From Aliidiomarina minuta (GTDB lineage: Bacteria > Pseudomonadota > Gammaproteobacteria > Enterobacterales > Alteromonadaceae): a stretch of DNA of 64,000 nucleotides. A program made the position numbers and the translations under genes. How positions within the stretch are numbered: position 1 is the stretch's first letter; each line of letters begins with the position of its first letter. The notes beneath the pieces were generated by a model, which worked only from the letters and a program-made list of their open reading frames with translations, made no database searches and was not told the DNA's origin. The stretch lies in assembly GCF_003987145.1 (NCBI RefSeq), contig NZ_PIPL01000001.1:806001-870000 (forward strand), in the 5' to 3' direction. This document shows positions 59,891 to 64,000 of the stretch, piece by piece.

Positions 59891-60337
59891 CTAATCAGTT
59901 AACTGAAAAGAATGCACTGAATTTACCAGCGCGTCCTGTTCTTCGTTCCAACGTTCAGCTAATGCGGTTGCTGTGAGTACATAATAAAGATTATCCTGCT
60001 TAACGACCCGGGCATACCAATGCAGATCCGTCTCCTGCATAGCGCCGCGGTATTCAATTAACAGTTCATTTCCTGTTCGCTCAAGCTGTAAAACTTCAAT
60101 GTCCATCTGTTCAAACTGACTGACAGAAATTTCTTCATATTCTTCCAGACTCCCATCAAACGGCTGAATCTGGAGATTCACATTAGCAGCGAAACCATTA
60201 TCAGCTGGCAGATAGTATTGAAAAATCTGTCCTCCAGTCTGTTCTGGAAACTCAGGTGGTTCGAAGTTATAATCCGCCGCCAGTAATGGCTGGCTAAGAA
60301 TAAATAACGTACTTAGTAGTATCGATTTTAATTTCAT
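59891..60337 (-). CDS. Small exported protein of unknown function
   Basis: 148 residues with a signal peptide (MKLKSILLSTLFILSQPLLA, cleavage before ADYNF). The mature 128 residues alternate beta strands and end in DALVNSVHSFQLTD, a layout resembling DcrB/PsbP-like periplasmic proteins (inference from pattern, not a family match). No Cys for a lipid anchor follows the signal. It faces ohr tail to tail and is divergent from gloA. Confidence 0.78.
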   Translation of the reverse strand: MKLKSILLSTLFILSQPLLAADYNFEPPEFPEQTGGQIFQYYLPADNGFAANVNLQIQPFDGSLEEYEEISVSQFEQMDIEVLQLERTGNELLIEYRGAMQETDLHWYARVVKQDNLYYVLTATALAERWNEEQDALVNSVHSFQLTD

Positions 60338-60463
60338 TTGCTCCCTCTTTTTTATTTGTAAAACTTAGTTAAAACACGTCGTTGGCTGCTGGTTTAAAAT
60401 TACCAAGCAGACTATATATGCACAATACTGATTTCATTAAACTTACCCAAATAAGGGGAATAA

Positions 60464-60850
60464 ATGAGAATTTTGCACACCATGTTGCGGGTAGGTGACT
60501 TACAGCGCTCTATTGATTTCTATACTCAGGTGCTGGGTATGCGCCTGCTGCGCCGCTCAGATAACGAAGAATATAAGTATACCCTCGCCTTTGTCGGTTA
60601 CGGCGACGAAAAAGATAATGCCGTACTTGAATTAACTTACAACTGGGACGTTGAAAGTTATGACATAGGTAACGCATTCGGCCATATTGCGCTGGAAGTC
60701 GACGATGTATATAGCGCCTGTGATGATATTCGCAAAATGCAGGGGACCATCAGCCGAGAGCCCGGTCCGGTAAAAGGTGGTACTACTAAAATTGCTTTTG
60801 TACGAGACCCGGATGGTTATGCTATTGAACTAATCCAAAGAAAAGAGTGA
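60464..60850 (+). CDS. gloA: Lactoylglutathione lyase (glyoxalase I)
   Basis: 128 residues of the VOC fold. Converts the methylglyoxal-glutathione hemithioacetal to S-lactoylglutathione. The Ni-binding residues are exactly those of E. coli GlxI: His5, Glu56, His74 and Glu122. AAGGGGAA precedes the ATG. Its last 21 bases overlap the end of the convergent UDG-family gene. Confidence 0.96.
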   Translation: MRILHTMLRVGDLQRSIDFYTQVLGMRLLRRSDNEEYKYTLAFVGYGDEKDNAVLELTYNWDVESYDIGNAFGHIALEVDDVYSACDDIRKMQGTISREPGPVKGGTTKIAFVRDPDGYAIELIQRKE

Positions 60851-61438
60851 GAGTTCGTTGTTCTCGTTCAATAAGCTCGCCACTCTAGCCTGTATTTTTG
60901 GCACCAACTGACGCTCAAACCAGTCATTTTTTGCCAGCCATCGGTTATTACGAGGGCTAGGGTGTGGCAACGCTATCAGATTAGGCCAGTGGGTCTGCCA
61001 GCTCTGCACCGCGTCGGTTACCCGCGCATGATGCTCAGGCAAATGCCAGTCAATGGCGTAGCGGCCAATGGCCAGCGTTAGCTTAATATTAGGTAACTGA
61101 GCCAGTAATGGTTCCCGCCAACGGGGAGCACATTCAGGTCGTGGCGGTAAATCGCCTCCTTTACCAGAACCCGGGTAGCAAAATCCCATCGGTAAAATGG
61201 CAAATTTAGTGGCATCATAAAATGTCTCAGGCTTCACACCCAACCAAGTCCGAAGGCGCTCACCACTGGCATCGTCAAAAGGTTTGCCGGATGCATGCAC
61301 TTTGCGGCCCGGCGCTTGCCCCGCAATCAAAACGGACGCTTGTGCCGACGCCTGCACTACTGGCCTCGGCCCCAGCGGCAGATGCTGCTGGCACAGACTA
61401 CAACTGCGCACCTGTGTTAAAAGTAAATCCAGACCCAT
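60830..61438 (-). CDS. Uracil-DNA glycosylase superfamily protein, Fe-S type
   Basis: 202 residues. Cys13, Cys16, Cys87 and Cys103 follow the C-X2-C ... C-X15-C spacing that binds a [4Fe-4S] cluster in family 4/5 glycosylases. The uracil-site motif is GQAPGRKVHASGKPF (about 40-54) and the late motif HPSPRNNRW (about 159-167). The first motif lacks the Glu/Asp seen in family 4, so the catalytic residue is unclear. It overlaps gloA by 21 nt at the 3' end. Repair of uracil is likely but the substrate could differ. Confidence 0.87.
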   Translation of the reverse strand: MGLDLLLTQVRSCSLCQQHLPLGPRPVVQASAQASVLIAGQAPGRKVHASGKPFDDASGERLRTWLGVKPETFYDATKFAILPMGFCYPGSGKGGDLPPRPECAPRWREPLLAQLPNIKLTLAIGRYAIDWHLPEHHARVTDAVQSWQTHWPNLIALPHPSPRNNRWLAKNDWFERQLVPKIQARVASLLNENNELSLFSLD

Positions 61439-61512
61439 CGAGGTGCCTCCAATTGACTCTGTTAATAAGAAGATACAAAGTTAGCAGTGTTTAAGAATTA
61501 AGGTAGCAGCCT

Positions 61513-62736
61513 ATGAAAGACTCCAGTACTGATCTCAGCAAGCTTTACCAGCACCAGTCAAGTGCTGTGCTAGCCACTCTTATCCGCTTGCTGGGCGATT
61601 TTGACCTGGCTGAAGAAGCCATGCATGAGGCATTTGCTGCGGCTATTAAGCAGTGGCCTCAGCAGGGAATCCCGGAAAACCCAACCGCCTGGTTAATCAG
61701 CACAGGTCGTTTTAAAGCCATTGATCAAATACGCAAACGACAGCATGCCAACAGCTATTTACAGCGTTATCAGGACGCTGACATGCAGACAACCACACTA
61801 AATGAACATAGCATTCAGGACGATCAGCTAAGGCTTATCTTTACTTGTTGTCACCCAAGCCTGAATAGTGAAGCCCAACTGGCTCTTACCCTGCGTGAAA
61901 TGTGTGGTTTTACTACCGAACAGGTCGCCAGCGCGCTACTGCAGAAAACCACTACCGTCGCTCAGCGTATCGTAAGAGCGAAACGTAAAATAAAAGAAGC
62001 TGAAATTCCTTATGAGGTGCCTGAGGAAAAAGAACTTCCTACCCGACTACAAAGTGTTTTGCAGGTGATTTACCTGATGTTTAATGAAGGGTACCTGCAA
62101 AGCCACGGGGATCAACTACTCAATAACAGTCTTTCTGCAGAAGCGATACGCCTGTGCAAACTACTCAATGAGTTACTCCCCAAAGCAGATGTTCAGGGGC
62201 TACTTGCGCTAATGTTACTGCATGATTCGCGGCGCAACGCGCGACAGGATGCTAACGGCGATATTATTACTCTGGATGAGCAGGACCGTAACCTGTGGGA
62301 TCGACAACAAATTCATCAGGGCCTTTATTATTTAACTCAGGGATTGCAACAGCGGCCTGTCGGCCCTTATTGCCTGCAAGCCGCCATAGCGGCTATGCAT
62401 GCTCAGGCGCTTAGTTACCCAAATACAGACTGGGCACAAATAACTAGTCTGTACGACGCCTTGTATCAACAGGTGCCGACGCCCGTGGTAGCACTTAACC
62501 GGGCGGTAGCTATAGCTATGCGCGACGGTCCTGAAGCTGGATTGCAACTACTCGATGAGCTGGGTAACCATAAGGCCATCCAGAATTACCACCTGTACCA
62601 CGCTGCCAAAGCAGATCTTTATCGCCGCAAACAGCAAACTGACAAAGCTATTGAAGCCTATCAACGGGCTCTTGACCTTACCCAGCAAGAAGCTGAAAAA
62701 CGCTTTCTGCAACGCCGCCTGGACGCTTTGCAATAA
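61513..62736 (+). CDS. ECF42-type RNA polymerase sigma factor with C-terminal TPR domain
   Basis: 407 residues. Region 2 (LIRLLGDFDLAEEAMHEAFAAAI, WLISTGRFKAIDQIRKRQ) and region 4 (LTLREMCGFTTEQVASALL, VAQRIVRAKRKIKEA) form a sigma core of about 180 residues. The next 220 residues hold the DUF6596-type helical domain (LQVIYLMFNEGYL) and TPR-like repeats (AIEAYQRALDLTQQEAEKRFL). ECF42 factors are known to sit beside DGPF/YCII proteins and need this tail for activity; no anti-sigma gene is present. The next gene fits that rule. Confidence 0.92.
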   Translation: MKDSSTDLSKLYQHQSSAVLATLIRLLGDFDLAEEAMHEAFAAAIKQWPQQGIPENPTAWLISTGRFKAIDQIRKRQHANSYLQRYQDADMQTTTLNEHSIQDDQLRLIFTCCHPSLNSEAQLALTLREMCGFTTEQVASALLQKTTTVAQRIVRAKRKIKEAEIPYEVPEEKELPTRLQSVLQVIYLMFNEGYLQSHGDQLLNNSLSAEAIRLCKLLNELLPKADVQGLLALMLLHDSRRNARQDANGDIITLDEQDRNLWDRQQIHQGLYYLTQGLQQRPVGPYCLQAAIAAMHAQALSYPNTDWAQITSLYDALYQQVPTPVVALNRAVAIAMRDGPEAGLQLLDELGNHKAIQNYHLYHAAKADLYRRKQQTDKAIEAYQRALDLTQQEAEKRFLQRRLDALQ

Positions 62737-62814
62737 TTTTTTTATTTTTTGTCGATTTTCTGCTTCGGCTTTCGACTATCAGGTACCCACTATTCACCTG
62801 GAAGCGAGGTAAAA

Positions 62815-63180
62815 ATGAAATATGTTGCTCTGGTTTATTATCAGGAAAGCGAAATTGACCGTATGTCAGAACGTGAATGGCATGATTTGAATCAGGAGTG
62901 CGTCGCCTCTGTTGAGAAGTTGACGGAGTCCGGACATTTTGTCACGGGGCAACCCTTAGCCTCTGTAGAAAATGCCACTACAGTAAGAGTGCGCAATTCG
63001 GAAACGCTGATTTCAGACGGCCCTTTCGCTGAAACTAAAGAACAACTGGCGGGGTTTTACCTGCTTGAGGCCCGTGATTTAAACGAAGCGCTGCAACTGG
63101 CCAGCGGCATCCCACCAGCCCGTCTGGGCAGCATTGAAGTTCGCCCGGTGCGCGAGCTACCGCCTAAAGACCCGCTTTAA
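62815..63180 (+). CDS. YCII/DGPF-domain protein linked to the sigma factor
   Basis: 121 residues. A YCII-related fold with the DGPFAETKEQLAGFYLLEA signature (DGPF at 68-71). ATG at 62815 follows GAGGT; a longer frame running back into the gap is rejected. Proteins of this type are the usual targets or partners of ECF42 sigma factors. Biochemical role is unknown. It is followed after 12 nt by a DUF1428 gene. Confidence 0.9.
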   Translation: MKYVALVYYQESEIDRMSEREWHDLNQECVASVEKLTESGHFVTGQPLASVENATTVRVRNSETLISDGPFAETKEQLAGFYLLEARDLNEALQLASGIPPARLGSIEVRPVRELPPKDPL

Positions 63181-63192
63181 CAGGAGAATACT

Positions 63193-63546
63193 ATGAATTA
63201 CGTAGATGGTTTTTTAACTGCCGTACCTACTGCCAACAAAACAAAATACATACAGCATGCCAAAGAGGCTGCTGTTGTTTTTAAAGATCATGGCGCACTA
63301 AAAATGGTGGACTGCTGGGGTGACGATGTCCCTCAGGGAAAAGTCACCTCGATGCCTCAGGCTGTGCAATGCAAGGAAGATGAAACGGTAGTCTTTTCCT
63401 GGATAGTCTGGCCTTCCCGTGAAGTTCGCGATGAAGCTATGGCTAAAGTCATGAACGACCAGCGACTGCATCCAGATGTAAACCCCATGCCCTTCGATGG
63501 GAAACGCCTGATCTATGGCGGTTTTGCAATGATTCTTGACGAATAA
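63193..63546 (+). CDS. DUF1428 family protein (YbaA-like)
   Basis: 117 residues with the DUF1428 pattern: MNYVDGFLTAVPTANKTKYI, ALKMVDCWGDDVPQGKVTSM, FSWIVWPSREVRDEAMAKVM and MPFDGKRLIYGGF. A ferredoxin-like alpha/beta barrel protein of unknown function, structurally akin to YCII and ABM-domain proteins. AGGAG lies before the ATG. It probably forms one operon with the YCII gene and perhaps with the sigma gene. Confidence 0.9.
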   Translation: MNYVDGFLTAVPTANKTKYIQHAKEAAVVFKDHGALKMVDCWGDDVPQGKVTSMPQAVQCKEDETVVFSWIVWPSREVRDEAMAKVMNDQRLHPDVNPMPFDGKRLIYGGFAMILDE

Positions 63547-63558
63547 CCCCTGCCCCTG

Positions 63559-63593
63559 CATTGCTGGCACGCGTTGCCCTGATGCCAGCAATG
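63559..63593 (+). other. 11-bp perfect hairpin after the DUF1428 gene
   Basis: CATTGCTGGCA (63559-63569) pairs perfectly with TGCCAGCAATG (63583-63593) around a 13-nt loop. No T-tract follows, so it is an atypical 3'-end structure. Confidence 0.5.
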
Positions 63594-63683
63594 TAGATTA
63601 AAGCGGCGAAGTACGCTATGCTGACGCCCGCAATTCACAGAGACAACCCCCGCGTTTCTAATTACCGAGATTACATATAATAC

Positions 63684-64000
63684 ATGAGTTTTAAGTCACT
63701 GGGCCTGTGTGCCCCTGTTCTGGCTGTGCTTGAAGAGCAAGGCTATACCGAACCCACGCCTATCCAGGCGAAAGCAATTCCTGCAGTGCTTGATGGACGC
63801 GATGTCATGGCCGCTGCACAGACGGGAACCGGCAAGACTGCTGGATTCACGCTCCCTATACTCGAACTGTTAAAAGACGGTGAACGGGCAAAACCCAACG
63901 AAGCGCGGGTATTAATACTTACCCCAACCCGTGAACTGGCCGCTCAGGTTGCCGAAAGCGTAGCCACTTATAGTCGCGGGCTGAACCTGAGATCCGCCGT
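63684..64000 (+). CDS. DEAD-box RNA helicase, RhlE-like, 3' end cut by the window
   Basis: The first 105 codons are present. The product starts MSFKSLGLCAPVLAVLEEQG. The Q motif is YTEPTPIQAKAIP, motif I is AQTGTGKT, and motif Ia is PTRELAAQV, all ordered as in DEAD-box proteins. The N-terminus is most like RhlE. The missing part should hold the DEAD, SAT and C-terminal RecA-like motifs. A likely start is ATG at 63684; the upstream AT-rich stretch has only a weak ribosome site. Confidence 0.9.
   Translation, partial: MSFKSLGLCAPVLAVLEEQGYTEPTPIQAKAIPAVLDGRDVMAAAQTGTGKTAGFTLPILELLKDGERAKPNEARVLILTPTRELAAQVAESVATYSRGLNLRSA

Overview
The window reads as one continuous stretch of core chromosome from a free-living gammaproteobacterium of the Alteromonadales type. 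I infer Idiomarinaceae (Idiomarina or a close relative). The grounds are E. coli-like gene orders carrying Shewanella/Idiomarina-type additions, moderate GC, and many genes for peptide and amino-acid use (alanine dehydrogenase, 5-oxoprolinase, an exported S9 peptidase). No insertion sequence, prophage, integrase, CRISPR array or toxin-antitoxin pair was seen, and nothing stands out as recently acquired.

Layout. 0-2.5 kb: the end of an unknown gene, yccA, and the tusDCB-tusE sulfur relay for tRNA wobble thiolation. 2.5-9.2 kb (minus): ftsK-lolA-rarA-fluC-fluC-serS, the E. coli ftsK-lolA-rarA-serS order with two fluoride-channel genes added. 9.3-16.3 kb: lrp divergent from ald, then trxB, aat, infA, and on the other strand clpS-clpA divergent from cspD. 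Together these are the E. coli clpSA-infA-aat-trxB-lrp-ftsK region without cydDC. 16.4-19.5 kb: ndpA, yejL, a shortened yejM (LPS regulator) and tRNA-Pro(GGG), again as in E. coli. 19.7-29.4 kb: ubiG, an S9 peptidase, perM, bepA, yfgD, a DUF2069 gene, a DUF2066-hda pair with a perfect DnaA box upstream, and an MFS carrier. 29.4-37 kb: pgm-seqA divergent from ybfF-DUF2788-ybfE-fldA-fur, a saccharopine-dehydrogenase-like gene ending in a 15-bp tandem repeat, and glnS. 37-46.5 kb is the most accessory-like part: a membrane protein with pxpABC, a four-gene set of acyl-CoA dehydrogenase, kinase, phosphatase and SDR beside a divergent LysR regulator, and two exported proteins. 46.6-58.2 kb: the TCA cluster gltA <> sdhCDAB-sucAB / sucCD. 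58.2-64 kb: alkC, ohr, gloA, a UDG-family gene, an ECF42-type sigma factor with DGPF/YCII and DUF1428 partners, and the start of a DEAD-box helicase.

How the genes work together. Most genes serve housekeeping: translation (serS, glnS, infA, aat, tus, tRNA-Pro), replication and segregation control (ftsK, rarA, hda, seqA, ndpA), envelope upkeep (lolA, bepA, yejM, perM), proteolysis (clpSA) and central carbon oxidation. Catabolic parts feed the TCA cycle: alanine to pyruvate, 5-oxoproline to glutamate, and probably hydroxy-acyl-CoA. Most intergenic terminators are clear, so transcription units can be drawn with fair confidence.

I did not find a clearly new multi-gene system. The features most worth a second look are the fluC tandem, the reduced YejM periplasmic domain, the acidic linker in a two-lipoyl SucB, the stop-codon-bearing minisatellite, the DnaA box before the hda operon, and the split ACAD10/11-like operon.
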